Shown piece by piece: positions 44,691 to 53,893 of a stretch of DNA of 64,000 nucleotides (positions within the stretch are counted from its first letter, which is position 1; the number at the start of each line of letters is the position of its first letter). The notes under the pieces were generated by a model. The model was not told the DNA's origin. It was given only the letters and a program-made list of their open reading frames with translations, and did not search any database. The DNA comes from GCA-002733465 sp039969155 (GTDB taxonomy: Bacteria > Pseudomonadota > Gammaproteobacteria > Enterobacterales > Kangiellaceae), in contig JBDVOJ010000095.1 in the NCBI GenBank assembly GCA_039969155.1, positions 1 through 64,000 of the forward strand, given 5' to 3'. Made by a program: the position numbers and the translations under genes.

Positions 44691-46817
44691 ATGCGTAAAT
44701 CGCAGGGAATTAGATCTCTCAATCAGAGCTTCAAGGATGAAGGGTTAGGCGACTCCGAAAATCACAGTCCGATAAAAACCATTCAATCAATTTTGGTGGT
44801 CGATCCCGACCCAGACTTTTCCTCGACAGTTTCTGATTATCTTAAACTTTTTGGTTATAACATCAATCATCATTCAGATATTGATACGGCGCTAGAATAT
44901 GTTCAAAGCAAAGTCGTTGATGTAATATTTTTAGCTGATAATTTCGATTTCCATCACCCAATAGACGTTCTTCGTAGATTCAAATCGGTTGCGCCTGGAT
45001 CGTTAATCGCAATTCTAGCCAATAAAGGTGATGACCAACTTGCGGTCGAGCTGCTCAAGTCTGGGGCCGATGATTATTTGAGCAGAAGAGTCAAAGATAA
45101 AGATATTCTTACATCAATCGCTAATCTGCTTGAGAAACTTAGCGATGTTAGTTCAAAACCAATGACTCAAGAGACAACAAAGCCAGCGCAGTATGAAATT
45201 GGTGAAATTGTTGAGGCTGACTTTAATCAAGAAAACCATGACCAAAACGAAGAACTACTGTTTGAACTAACAAGTGGCGCGGATAGAAAGTCGATGAAGC
45301 CGACAGAAGTGTTGGATTTTTTGCCCGGACTTTTATTAGTGCTCGATGAAAATTTAGATATAACCTATTTAAACTTGCGTTGTTCAGAATGGCTTGGTTA
45401 TTCCGCTGAAGAACTTAAGCAACAACCTATTGATAATATTGTACCGAAACAAGTGTATTCCGAACTCGTTCGTGAGCTGAAAGTGTATTGTTCCGAATTA
45501 ACCAGCCTTGAAAGCAACCCAAATCAGTCAAGCAAATTATTTGAAATGATCGTGTTATCAAAGCAAGGTGATGGAATCCCTGTTCGCTGCCAAATTAGTC
45601 TGTTTAATCGTCAATCCACGGACTTGAGTGATTCTGAATTGGCTAGCGGTACGGAATACCTTCTGACTTTGGAAGACCTCCGCACTGAAAAGGAAAAGCA
45701 AGCAGAATTGCTCTATCTTTCCATGTGGAATACCTTATTGAGAGCTTTCGCTCATCGTTTCATCAACTTAAAACTAGAAAAGTTTTCGGAAGAGCTCTCG
45801 GGAATAGTATCTGAGACCGCTAACTTTTTTAAGCTAGATAGAGTTTCAATTTATTTATTTGATAAGAGCAAAACCAAAGCACGAATCTATCTAGAATGGC
45901 TTAAGAAAGACGTTGAAAGTTTGAAAGTTTTTTCTAAAAAAATAGATATAGATCCTAGCCTAAAAGAATTCGAACTAATGCTAAATGGTCAAACCCAAAT
46001 TATTGAACCGGTAGCGATTATTCAAGATTCAGAAATCGATCAGTGTTTTGGATTGTCAGAACATTACGCTCAAGTTAACGCTTCATCAACCGCTATATTG
46101 CCGATTCAAAAAAACTCGGAAGTTATCGGTTGGTTAGCAATGGATTATTTGACTGATGAGCGACAATGGTGGGATTCCGATGTTGATACCATTGAGCCGT
46201 TAGCACAACTTGTTTCAGAGGCCTTTACTCGACGAGCCCAAGAAGAACATAGAAAAGTAACTCACCAGAAACTGTCTGAAAACCATGGTCGTTTATCTGA
46301 ACAAGCATTTTTAGACGGTTTAACCAAATTAGCCAATCGTCGCTATTTTGATAAGGTTCTAGAGTCAGAAGTCAGAAGAGCGTCACGAGATAAGTCGAAT
46401 ATTGCTTTGCTATTTTGTGATGTAGATTATTTTAAAGCTTACAACGATACCTATGGTCATATTGAGGGTGATGTTTGCTTAAAAGCCATTGCTGCTATTT
46501 TGAAACAAGAGTTTCAACGTGCCGGTGACTTTGTCGCACGGTTCGGCGGTGAAGAATTTGCTGTTATATTATCCGGTACCTTAGCCAATGATGCACTGGA
46601 ATCGGCGGAAAAACTTCGACAACATATTGAGTCAATGAACATTGAACATCGCGGGTCACCGTTAGGGAAAATAGCGCTTAGCATTGGGATTTCAAGCGTA
46701 ATTTCTCCGGAACCTAGTGACGCAAAAAAACTGTTGTCTAAAGCTGACAAAGCCTTATATAAAGCTAAAAGTAATGGCAGGAATCGAGTAGAAATTTCTC
46801 CGTTCTCGCCTCGCTAG
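44691..46817 (+). CDS. REC-PAS-GAF-GGDEF diguanylate cyclase
   Basis: A 708-residue cytoplasmic signalling protein. Domains in order: receiver-like (about 32-145), PAS (about 200-325), GAF (about 345-510) and GGDEF (about 540-700). The cyclase site is GGEEF (619-623) and the inhibitory I-site RAGD lies five residues before it, so activity with product feedback is expected. The receiver looks inert: the second acidic residue is replaced (VVDPDP), Ala stands at the usual Asp acceptor (VIFLADN), and the end has SRR instead of the usual Lys. ATG 44691 is preceded by AGTAGG. Confidence 0.87.
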   Translation: MRKSQGIRSLNQSFKDEGLGDSENHSPIKTIQSILVVDPDPDFSSTVSDYLKLFGYNINHHSDIDTALEYVQSKVVDVIFLADNFDFHHPIDVLRRFKSVAPGSLIAILANKGDDQLAVELLKSGADDYLSRRVKDKDILTSIANLLEKLSDVSSKPMTQETTKPAQYEIGEIVEADFNQENHDQNEELLFELTSGADRKSMKPTEVLDFLPGLLLVLDENLDITYLNLRCSEWLGYSAEELKQQPIDNIVPKQVYSELVRELKVYCSELTSLESNPNQSSKLFEMIVLSKQGDGIPVRCQISLFNRQSTDLSDSELASGTEYLLTLEDLRTEKEKQAELLYLSMWNTLLRAFAHRFINLKLEKFSEELSGIVSETANFFKLDRVSIYLFDKSKTKARIYLEWLKKDVESLKVFSKKIDIDPSLKEFELMLNGQTQIIEPVAIIQDSEIDQCFGLSEHYAQVNASSTAILPIQKNSEVIGWLAMDYLTDERQWWDSDVDTIEPLAQLVSEAFTRRAQEEHRKVTHQKLSENHGRLSEQAFLDGLTKLANRRYFDKVLESEVRRASRDKSNIALLFCDVDYFKAYNDTYGHIEGDVCLKAIAAILKQEFQRAGDFVARFGGEEFAVILSGTLANDALESAEKLRQHIESMNIEHRGSPLGKIALSIGISSVISPEPSDAKKLLSKADKALYKAKSNGRNRVEISPFSPR

Positions 46818-46928
46818 TTGGCTAACTCACGAGGCTATGAAGACATGTTTCTGAGGTGGCTAGTTTGATTGAGTTTGTCGCATTTGATTTCGACCTTTTG
46901 CTAATAAACAAGTCCCATAGATAAAGCT

Positions 46929-47726
46929 ATGAATCATCTACATCGACATATTTCCCCTAAGATTGAAAATAAAGATTTAAGCGTTAGAACGTCATTGCTT
47001 TTAACGCTCACCTGCTTGTTGCTTCTCATGCTAAAAGGTAACGTGTTAAACACCAAAATAGACCTGAGAGATGAGCAGTTAGAGCAAGTTAGCCAACAGC
47101 AAAAAGCGATTTTTAGCAAAGCAGTAAAACTAGAAGCTACTAAAATTAATCGAAAAATAAAGTACCAGCAAGCACTATTAGAAAAGTTGAATCAGCGGTT
47201 AGCTAACCAGTCCTTTCACAGTAATTCTGATCTGAAAAAACTACGACGTTTGTACCAAGAGTATCACGTGAACGTTAAAATATCTGCTGAAAACTATGAC
47301 TCGGAAATAGAGCAGTTAAGGCAACGTATGCTAACCGTTGACTCATCTATTGTAGTTGCAATGGCTGCTTTGGAATCCAACTGGGGGCGCTCGAAAAAGG
47401 CGCTGTACACAAACAACTACTTTCTAAAGACCTGTCTACTACTAGATTGTCAACCGCTAGTAAAACAAGGCCAAAAAGTTGATAATTTATCGGATAGTCG
47501 AAAGCTGCATCGTTTTAATGATTTTTCAGAATCTATAAAGACGTTAATTAACCTAATAAATACGCACGAGCGATTTCAAGTATTTAGAAATACCCGAGCG
47601 GGCTTTCAACGAAGAGCAAAGATTTATACGCCGCAGCAAATAATTGGCACATTGAAATATGCTTCTATATATACTGAAAAAGAATTTCAAGCCTTAGAAA
47701 AAATAATCGCCGACGGCTCGCTATAA
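46929..47726 (+). CDS. Bax-like glucosaminidase domain protein
   Basis: A 265-residue protein with an N-terminal membrane anchor (about 22-38), a long charged helix (about 45-130) and a C-terminal glucosaminidase domain. The core motif is AMAALESNWGRSKKALYTNNYF near 150-170, with the Glu expected to be catalytic. Members hydrolyse glycosidic bonds in peptidoglycan. Sequence resembles E. coli Bax but is not close. No strong ribosome-binding site is visible. Confidence 0.78.
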   Translation: MNHLHRHISPKIENKDLSVRTSLLLTLTCLLLLMLKGNVLNTKIDLRDEQLEQVSQQQKAIFSKAVKLEATKINRKIKYQQALLEKLNQRLANQSFHSNSDLKKLRRLYQEYHVNVKISAENYDSEIEQLRQRMLTVDSSIVVAMAALESNWGRSKKALYTNNYFLKTCLLLDCQPLVKQGQKVDNLSDSRKLHRFNDFSESIKTLINLINTHERFQVFRNTRAGFQRRAKIYTPQQIIGTLKYASIYTEKEFQALEKIIADGSL

Positions 47727-47792
47727 CAGGCTACTTGGTTTTTGCCTCGACTATTTATCTTAGTCTAGTCAATATCTTAATTGTTTTAATCA

Positions 47793-47821
47793 CTTGAATT
47801 ACCCCCTAACGCCCCCATAAT
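47793..47821 (+). promoter_or_regulatory. Sigma-32 heat-shock promoter of clpB
   Basis: CTTGAA (47793-47798), then about 14 bases, then CCCCATAA (47813-47820): a near-perfect heat-shock sigma factor promoter ending 33 bp before the clpB ATG. Confidence 0.8.
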
Positions 47822-47853
47822 TTGAGTAACTTAATTTTAATAGGGGTATTCCC

Positions 47854-50421
47854 ATGCGAATGGATAAACTGACTAGCAAATTCCAGCTGGCAATCGCTGA
47901 CGCACAATCATTGGCTATTGGCAGAGAGCACCAATTTATAGAACCGGTTCATATGATGACCGCGCTAATTAACCAAGATGGCGGCAGCGTGCGTCATTTA
48001 ATGGCACAAACTGACATCAATTTACATAGCTTAAGATCTCAGTTGGCGGAGGCTTTGGATCGCCTACCACAAGTTGAAGGTAACCCTGGAGAGGTACATA
48101 TATCCAATGACTTGGGAAGGGTCCTCAATCACTGTGATAAGTTAGCGCAAGAACGAAAAGATCAATACATTTCAAGTGAACTTTTTGTATTAGCAGCAAT
48201 AGATGACAAAGGAATGTTAGGCGATATTTTAAGAGACTTGCACGCTGATAAGAAAGCTATCGAGAAAGCCATAGAGCAAGTTCGTGGCGGGCAATCAATA
48301 GATGATCCTAATGCGGAAGAACAACGCCAAGCTCTGGATAAGTTCACTATCGATTTAACTGAAAGAGCGGAGCAAGGAAAGCTAGATCCTGTAATTGGTC
48401 GAGATGATGAAATAAGGCGTACTATTCAAGTCCTACAACGACGTTCAAAAAATAATCCAGTACTGATCGGTGAGCCTGGCGTTGGTAAAACAGCCATTGT
48501 CGAGGGGCTTGCACAGCGTATTGTGAATGGCGAAGTTCCTGAAGGAATAAAAGGTAAACGAGTTCTTTCCCTTGATATGGGCGCATTAATCGCAGGCGCT
48601 AAATTCAGAGGTGAATTTGAAGAGCGTCTAAAAGCCGTCCTGAGTGATTTGTCGAAGCAGGAAGGTCAAATTATTTTGTTCATAGACGAAATTCATACCA
48701 TGGTAGGAGCGGGTAAGTCGGAAGGTTCGATGGACGCTGGAAATATGTTAAAACCTGCACTGGCTCGCGGAGAATTACATTGTGTGGGAGCCACCACTCT
48801 TGACGAATATCGAAAGTACGTGGAGAAAGATGCAGCACTTGAAAGACGATTCCAAAAGGTTCAAGTTGGTGAACCGACAGTTGAAGATACTATTGCAATA
48901 TTACGTGGTTTAAAGGAACGCTATGAAGTTCATCATGGTGTGGATATTACAGACCCTGCAATTGTTGCTGCTGCGACGCTCTCTCATCGTTATATATCCG
49001 ATCGTAAACTACCCGATAAAGCAATCGATTTAGTTGATGAAGCTGCCAGCCTTATTCGAATGGAAATTGACTCTAAACCGGAAGAGATGGACCGTCTAGA
49101 GAGAAGGTTGATACAACAGAAAATCCAAAGAGAAGCGCTTAAAAAGGAGAGCGATGCAAGTTCATTAAAGCGTTTAGAAGAATTGGAATCAAAGATCAGT
49201 GAAATGGAGAGAGAGTTTTCTGAGTTAGACGAAGTATGGAAAGCTGAGAAAGCGGCAGTGCATGGAACTCAAACTATAAAGACCGATCTAGAACGAGCAA
49301 GAATTGATTTAGAATCGGCAAAACGAGCTGGTGATTTGGCAAGAATGTCGGAACTGCAATATGGCCGAATTCCAGAACTTGAACAGCAACTCGATATGGC
49401 AAGCCAAGTTGAAATGCAGGAAATGACTTTGTTGAGAAATAAAGTTAGTGAAGATGAAATCGCGCAAATCGTTTCCAAGTGGACGGGTATTCCTGTTAAC
49501 AAAATGTTGGAAGGTGAGAAGGAGAAGCTGTTGCAAATTGAGCAGCACCTACATACTCGTGTAATTGGGCAGCATGAAGCCGTTTCAGCTGTATCAAATG
49601 CTGTAAGGCGCTCAAGAGCGGGCTTATCGGATCCTAATCGTCCTAATGGTTCGTTTTTGTTCTTGGGGCCAACTGGTGTCGGTAAAACAGAGCTGAGCAA
49701 GGCGTTAGCGAATTTCTTGTTTGACTCAGAAGATGCCATGGTTCGTGTGGATATGTCTGAATTTATGGAAAAACATTCAGTCGCCCGATTAATCGGGGCT
49801 CCTCCAGGTTATGTTGGTTATGACGAAGGCGGATATTTGACAGAGTTAGTTCGCAGAAAACCCTATTCAGTTATTTTACTTGATGAAGTAGAAAAAGCGC
49901 ATCCTGATGTCTTTAATATTCTTCTGCAAGTACTGGAAGACGGGCGGCTTACCGATGGGCAAGGGCGAACCGTTGATTTTAGAAACACCGTGATAATAAT
50001 GACATCTAACTTAGGTTCAGATCTAATTATGGAATCGGCTGGGGAGAAGAACTATCAGGAGTTAAAAAATAAGATTAATGGAGTGATAGGCGATTACTTT
50101 AGACCTGAGTTTCTAAATAGGATCGATGAGACTGTTATTTTTCATTCGTTGGAAAAAGAGCATGTTAAGCAGATTGCTCGTTTACAGTTGCAACGATTAA
50201 GCGAGCGTCTAGCTGATAATGAGTATCAATTTGAGTTCACTGAAGAAGCTCTATCACTAATCGCAGAAAAAGGTTTTGATCCGGTTTATGGTGCAAGGCC
50301 TTTAAAGAGAGCGATTCAACAATGGATTGAAAATCCATTGGCCGAAAAGCTATTAAGTGGCTCAATTGTGCATGGTCATGTGGTTTCTCTCGATGTCGAA
50401 GACGGAGAATTTGTTTTCTAG
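47854..50421 (+). CDS. clpB: ATP-dependent disaggregase ClpB
   Basis: An 855-residue Hsp100 chaperone that extracts proteins from aggregates with DnaK. The N domain begins MRMDKLTSKFQLAIADAQS as in E. coli. The first AAA module has GEPGVGKTAI near 205 and FIDEIHTMVGAG near 275. A coiled middle domain lies at about 400-530, and the second AAA module has GPTGVGKTEL near 604 and ILLDEVEKAHPD near 675. Length matches the 857-aa E. coli protein. A sigma-32 promoter precedes it and a terminator follows. Confidence 0.97.
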   Translation: MRMDKLTSKFQLAIADAQSLAIGREHQFIEPVHMMTALINQDGGSVRHLMAQTDINLHSLRSQLAEALDRLPQVEGNPGEVHISNDLGRVLNHCDKLAQERKDQYISSELFVLAAIDDKGMLGDILRDLHADKKAIEKAIEQVRGGQSIDDPNAEEQRQALDKFTIDLTERAEQGKLDPVIGRDDEIRRTIQVLQRRSKNNPVLIGEPGVGKTAIVEGLAQRIVNGEVPEGIKGKRVLSLDMGALIAGAKFRGEFEERLKAVLSDLSKQEGQIILFIDEIHTMVGAGKSEGSMDAGNMLKPALARGELHCVGATTLDEYRKYVEKDAALERRFQKVQVGEPTVEDTIAILRGLKERYEVHHGVDITDPAIVAAATLSHRYISDRKLPDKAIDLVDEAASLIRMEIDSKPEEMDRLERRLIQQKIQREALKKESDASSLKRLEELESKISEMEREFSELDEVWKAEKAAVHGTQTIKTDLERARIDLESAKRAGDLARMSELQYGRIPELEQQLDMASQVEMQEMTLLRNKVSEDEIAQIVSKWTGIPVNKMLEGEKEKLLQIEQHLHTRVIGQHEAVSAVSNAVRRSRAGLSDPNRPNGSFLFLGPTGVGKTELSKALANFLFDSEDAMVRVDMSEFMEKHSVARLIGAPPGYVGYDEGGYLTELVRRKPYSVILLDEVEKAHPDVFNILLQVLEDGRLTDGQGRTVDFRNTVIIMTSNLGSDLIMESAGEKNYQELKNKINGVIGDYFRPEFLNRIDETVIFHSLEKEHVKQIARLQLQRLSERLADNEYQFEFTEEALSLIAEKGFDPVYGARPLKRAIQQWIENPLAEKLLSGSIVHGHVVSLDVEDGEFVF

Positions 50422-50474
50422 CCTAATCATCATTGGTACAATCACTAAACTTTGAGCAATCAAACTCTAACTTT

Positions 50475-50512
50475 GAAAGCCTCTTGTCTAGCTTTAGCAA
50501 GAGGCTTTTTTA
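50475..50512 (+). terminator. Rho-independent terminator of clpB
   Basis: Stem AAAGCCTCTTG/CAAGAGGCTTT with a loop of about 11 bases and a T-run, 54 bp after the clpB stop codon. Confidence 0.88.
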
Positions 50513-50711
50513 GTTGGTTTGCTAATCGAAATTTAGAACCAGCTTGAAACCAAATAATTGGTTAATCACCATGGAGAGTTCATGCGCCTGTGCTAAAATA
50601 TTGTCGAACGGTTTTAGATTGGTTGAATTTATACAGAGCTGCAATATGTCCGCCAACAAATTTAGACCAAGGAAAAATCTATCCGAATAGTCAGATTGGA
50701 ATCTAATATTT

Positions 50712-51728
50712 ATGTCTCAAAAAGTACTAGTCACCGGCGGAGCCGGCTATATAGGTAGCCACACTTGTTTATTGCTCATAGAAGCTGGATTTGAAGTCGT
50801 TGTGGTTGACAACCTTTCTAACTCCTCACTGGAGTCGCTTCGAAGAGTTGAGAAACTAACCGATCATTATATTCGGTTTTATAAAGTCGATATTACCGAT
50901 AAAGCCGCGCTGCAGAAGGTCTTTGATGAACATGAATTTACCGCTGTGGTACATTTTGCAGGGCTAAAAGCGGTCGGAGAGTCATCGCAAATACCTCTGA
51001 CTTACTATCATCACAACGTCTACGGCAGCATCGCATTATTAGAAGTCATGCAGGCAAATAATTGTAAGCGAATCGTTTTTAGTTCTTCCGCGACTGTTTA
51101 TGGTGATCCAGCCAGCGTACCGATAAGAGAGGATTTTCCAACTTCGGCCACTAATCCCTACGGTAGAACCAAGTTGTTTATCGAAGAGATCATGAGAGAT
51201 CAGGCTGTTTCTGACAGTGATTGGCAGATAATCTTGCTAAGGTACTTTAATCCAGTCGGAGCCCATGCAAGCGGGAACATTGGCGAACACCCACAGGGTA
51301 TTCCCAATAATTTGATGCCTTATGTCAGCCAAGTCGCCGTTGGTCAGCGAGAAAAGCTATCAATATTTGGTAATGATTACCCAACACCCGATGGAACGGG
51401 AGTTAGAGATTACATCCATGTAGTCGATTTATCAGATGCCCATGTAAAAGCAATCCAAACGATCTCTCAATTAAAAGGGGTAACTACCCTGAATTTAGGA
51501 ACCGGTAAGGGTTATTCTGTATTGGATATGGTTAAAGCCTTTGAAAAAGGATCTGGAAAAGCTGTTCCCTACGAAATTATCGAACGCAGACCGGGCGATA
51601 TCGCCGAATGCTGGGCGGATCCGAGCAAGGCAAAAGAGGTTCTGGGTTGGCAAGCAACGAAAGGCTTAGATGAGATGATAGCAGACACCTGGCGTTGGCA
51701 GAGTCAAAACCCTTATGGGTTTGAGTAA
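50712..51728 (+). CDS. galE: UDP-glucose 4-epimerase
   Basis: A 338-residue SDR-family enzyme that interconverts UDP-glucose and UDP-galactose. The NAD-binding motif is GGAGYIGSH at 9-17. FSSSATVYG near 122 and YGRTK near 150 hold the catalytic Ser/Thr-Tyr-Lys set. Length equals E. coli GalE (338). It stands at the left edge of the polysaccharide locus, so it may supply UDP-galactose or a related sugar. A heptamer array begins 12 bp after its stop codon. Confidence 0.94.
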   Translation: MSQKVLVTGGAGYIGSHTCLLLIEAGFEVVVVDNLSNSSLESLRRVEKLTDHYIRFYKVDITDKAALQKVFDEHEFTAVVHFAGLKAVGESSQIPLTYYHHNVYGSIALLEVMQANNCKRIVFSSSATVYGDPASVPIREDFPTSATNPYGRTKLFIEEIMRDQAVSDSDWQIILLRYFNPVGAHASGNIGEHPQGIPNNLMPYVSQVAVGQREKLSIFGNDYPTPDGTGVRDYIHVVDLSDAHVKAIQTISQLKGVTTLNLGTGKGYSVLDMVKAFEKGSGKAVPYEIIERRPGDIAECWADPSKAKEVLGWQATKGLDEMIADTWRWQSQNPYGFE

Positions 51729-51740
51729 AACATAGATGCG

Positions 51741-51763
51741 AGTTGCTAGTTACTAGTGGCTAG
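51741..51763 (+). repeat. Heptamer array A, left arm (AGTTGCT-type)
   Basis: Units AGTTGCT, AGTTACT and AGTGGCT in direct succession plus two bases. The array starts 12 bp after the galE stop. It is the opposite orientation of the array at 51824-51857. Confidence 0.8.
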
Positions 51764-51823
51764 ATAAATGCTGTATAAAGTTTTGTGCATGTCTTCTATC
51801 AAGGAGTAAAGTTAAAATTATTT

Positions 51824-51857
51824 CGCAACCCGCAACCCGCAACCCGCAACCCGCAAC
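51824..51857 (-). repeat. Heptamer array A, right arm (CGCAACC x4.9)
   Basis: Four perfect CGCAACC units and six bases of a fifth. The reverse complement is GGTTGCG, the same word found in the left arm at 56603-56609. Confidence 0.9.
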
Positions 51858-51879
51858 ATATATTATTCCAACAAAACTC

Positions 51880-51907
51880 TTGCACTAAATCATCGATCTG
51901 ATATTAT
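51880..51907 (+). promoter_or_regulatory. tRNA-Val promoter
   Basis: TTGCAC (51880-51885), 16-base spacer, TATTAT (51902-51907), then a GC-rich stretch (CGCGCCG) typical of stable-RNA promoters. The tRNA begins 34 bp after the -10. Confidence 0.6.
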
Positions 51908-51940
51908 TCGCGCCGTCTGAAAATCAATTCATTCAGTAAT

Positions 51941-52017
51941 GGACCTATAGCTCAATTGGTTAGAGTACCGCCTCGACATGGCGGGGGTTGAAAGTTCGAG
52001 TCTTTCTAGGTCCACCA
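51941..52017 (+). tRNA. tRNA-Val (anticodon GAC)
   Basis: A 77-base tRNA including the encoded CCA. The acceptor stem is GGACCTA/TAGGTCC, the anticodon stem CCGCC/GGCGG, and its loop TCGACAT carries anticodon GAC. The T loop is TTCGAGT. It shares the anticodon-loop surroundings with E. coli tRNA-Val(GAC), but the acceptor stem differs. An open frame starting inside it is not real. Confidence 0.95.
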
Positions 52018-52113
52018 TTTTTCCCATGCTTCAAAAAATCAACCGTTGTTCAGATGCCATTCAGTCGACTAAACGTTATAATGTCCGCTGAATTACTTCG
52101 TCGGGAATTCCCT

Positions 52114-52809
52114 GTGAAACCTTTGCTAAATTTTTTCATACTTATAATCGCTTTTAGCTTTTTAAGTAATGATGTATTGGCTGATAAAAAGCCCGTCAAC
52201 TCGATATCTCAAACTGATTTAAAAAAACAGGTTGAAAATCGATTCAAGTCGGTTTTAGAGCGCATCGATAATACCTTACTCAATCAACATCAAAGTCTTA
52301 AGGCAGAACACAGACTGCTAAAGGCCTTTGTAAACGATAAAATACTACCTTACTGGGATATTGAATTAACCCTTAGGTTGTTAGTTGGTAGTAAAACATG
52401 GAAATCATTAAAACCGGAAGAAATTCAAAAGCTTAAAGACGCATTTGTTAATACGATGCACCGCTATGTTCGGGAAGGGATCAACCTGTATGACGGCCAA
52501 AGAGCCAGTTTTGTTGAAGCTCAATTAAGCAACAAAGGCAAAACCGACAAAGGCCAGATTACCATTTTACTAGAACCTATCTATTTGCCATCTTTTCATA
52601 TCCATTTTAAAGTGGCCAACAGAGGTCAAGAATGGCTACTTTATGATGTTTTTGTGGAGGGCGTTAGCTACGTCAAATTAAAAAAGAACGAGTATCGCCA
52701 AGTTCTCCATCAAAAGGGAGTTGAAGGCTTGCTAGCCCATTTAGAAAGTAAAAACTATAGTGTCGTTGAGCCAAATAAGTTGACTGCCAAGCCCAATGAA
52801 GAATCTTGA
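52114..52809 (+). CDS. MlaC/Ttg2D-like periplasmic phospholipid-binding protein
   Basis: About 231 residues with a signal peptide from the GTG at 52114 (cleavage near VLA-DKK) and GGGAA upstream. A longer frame reaches back into the tRNA and is rejected; a TATAAT at 52077-52082 suggests a promoter here. The family signature is visible: KAFVNDKILPYWDIELTLRLLVG, LKDAFVNTMHRYV, and the C-terminal EWLLYDVFVEGVSYV. MlaC moves phospholipids between membranes. No other mla gene is adjacent, so this is an orphan copy just ahead of rfaH. Confidence 0.82.
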   Translation: MKPLLNFFILIIAFSFLSNDVLADKKPVNSISQTDLKKQVENRFKSVLERIDNTLLNQHQSLKAEHRLLKAFVNDKILPYWDIELTLRLLVGSKTWKSLKPEEIQKLKDAFVNTMHRYVREGINLYDGQRASFVEAQLSNKGKTDKGQITILLEPIYLPSFHIHFKVANRGQEWLLYDVFVEGVSYVKLKKNEYRQVLHQKGVEGLLAHLESKNYSVVEPNKLTAKPNEES

Positions 52810-52821
52810 GTATTAGTTAAT

Positions 52822-53379
52822 ATGAGCGACAAACACCGCACTCAGCCTGAGCTTTCTTGTAACCAAGCGGATGATAGCGGTTCTCCCGAAATCGAATGGT
52901 ATTTAGCTGCCACTAAACCGCGTCAAGAATTGAGAGCTGTCGAAAACCTTAGGAATCAAGGTATCCATTGTTATTGTCCACTAGTGAAGATCGAACGCCT
53001 TATTAGAAGCAAAAAAGTAATTAAGCAAGAAGCGCTATTTAGCGGATATTTGTTTATTTGCCTCTCTCAACAAGATCCTAACTGGCACAAAGTCAGGTCA
53101 ACTCGTGGCATTCGCGATTGGATCCGCTTTTCGGGTAATGTCGCTAAGTTACCAACTGCTTTGGTTGACTCATTAATTCATGCCGATTTAGATCAATCTG
53201 ATCTAGTTATCAATCGAATCGAGCCAGGACAAAAAGTTAGAATTCTTGCTGGTCCATTTGCAGGGCTGGAGGCTGTTTTTGAAAGAGAGGACGGTGAAAG
53301 TCGCTCGTTGATTTTGATTGAGTTTTTGGGGAAAACGAACCGATTAAAAGTCGAAAATGAGCAAATCGTGCTCGAATAA
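52822..53379 (+). CDS. rfaH: Transcription antitermination factor RfaH
   Basis: A 185-residue NusG paralogue. An N-terminal NGN domain (about 24-130) contains EWYLAATKPRQELRAVENL and FSGYLFICL. The C-terminal KOW domain starts PGQKVRILAGPFAGLEAVF. RfaH binds RNA polymerase paused at ops sites and lets it read through polysaccharide operons. An ops match lies 475 bp downstream in the leader of the export gene, a strong contextual confirmation. It starts 12 bp after the MlaC-like gene. Confidence 0.9.
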   Translation: MSDKHRTQPELSCNQADDSGSPEIEWYLAATKPRQELRAVENLRNQGIHCYCPLVKIERLIRSKKVIKQEALFSGYLFICLSQQDPNWHKVRSTRGIRDWIRFSGNVAKLPTALVDSLIHADLDQSDLVINRIEPGQKVRILAGPFAGLEAVFEREDGESRSLILIEFLGKTNRLKVENEQIVLE

Positions 53380-53853
53380 CAACTTCCGCACAATTATTCC
53401 TGTTTTAATCCCATATTTTACAGTTTTTAACGAAATTTTAACTACATCTGGTATTTTTCCTCGTGTATAATTCGCCTCACAAAATCAACGAGTTGGCCGA
53501 TTTTTGTACTTTTTTTGAGACGTTAACCTTAACTGGCACCAGCCGAGAAGGTAAAACATAACAATAATGGTTCAAAGTAAAAGGAAAACTGGCTTCATGC
53601 TAAAACATGTTTGTTTAGACTAGCTAGTTAAAGGCGCAAGCCAAAACGGTTTAGATATTGCTACAAGGATGACAGGAATTGAGTTGATTGTACTCGCATT
53701 CTGTTTTTTCAGTGGTATTTCTGCACCATCAAACCATTCCGCCATTATTCATGCATTAAAAGCTCTTGCTTATTTTGCGGGCTTGACTCGATTGGGCCAC
53801 GATCTAAAAGTTAGAAATCATTCATATCGGTTATAGAGAGACCGTAACTCTAG

Positions 53854-53866
53854 GGCGGTAGCGTGT
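53854..53866 (+). promoter_or_regulatory. ops element (RfaH recruitment site)
   Basis: GGCGGTAGCGTGT matches the first 12 bases of the canonical ops sequence exactly and differs only at the last one (C in E. coli). It lies 139 bp upstream of the export gene start, in the sense orientation, and just downstream of rfaH. Confidence 0.85.
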
Positions 53867-53893
53867 CTAAAGGCTAGATGCGCACAAACCGAT

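Larger units (their letters stand above)
51741..51857. mobile_element. Candidate heptamer-flanked element A, no cargo
   Basis: A 117-bp interval bounded by inverted heptamer arrays with about 60 bp of AT-rich sequence between. No gene fits. It has the same layout as the gene-bearing intervals at 56582-57162 and 58586-59413. Calling it a mobile element is inference; no transposase or target duplication is seen. Confidence 0.35.

Noticed and set aside
49269..49739. 156-codon open frame antisense to clpB
   Set aside because: It mirrors the conserved clpB coding frame and is a composition shadow.
51988..52113. Upstream extension of the MlaC-like open frame
   Set aside because: It begins inside tRNA-Val and gives a non-signal N-terminus; the GTG at 52114 starts a proper signal peptide.
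53669..53836. 55-codon gene in the capsule leader
   Set aside because: AAGG touches the ATG, so translation is doubtful, and I recognise no family. Kept only as a note in the leader entry.
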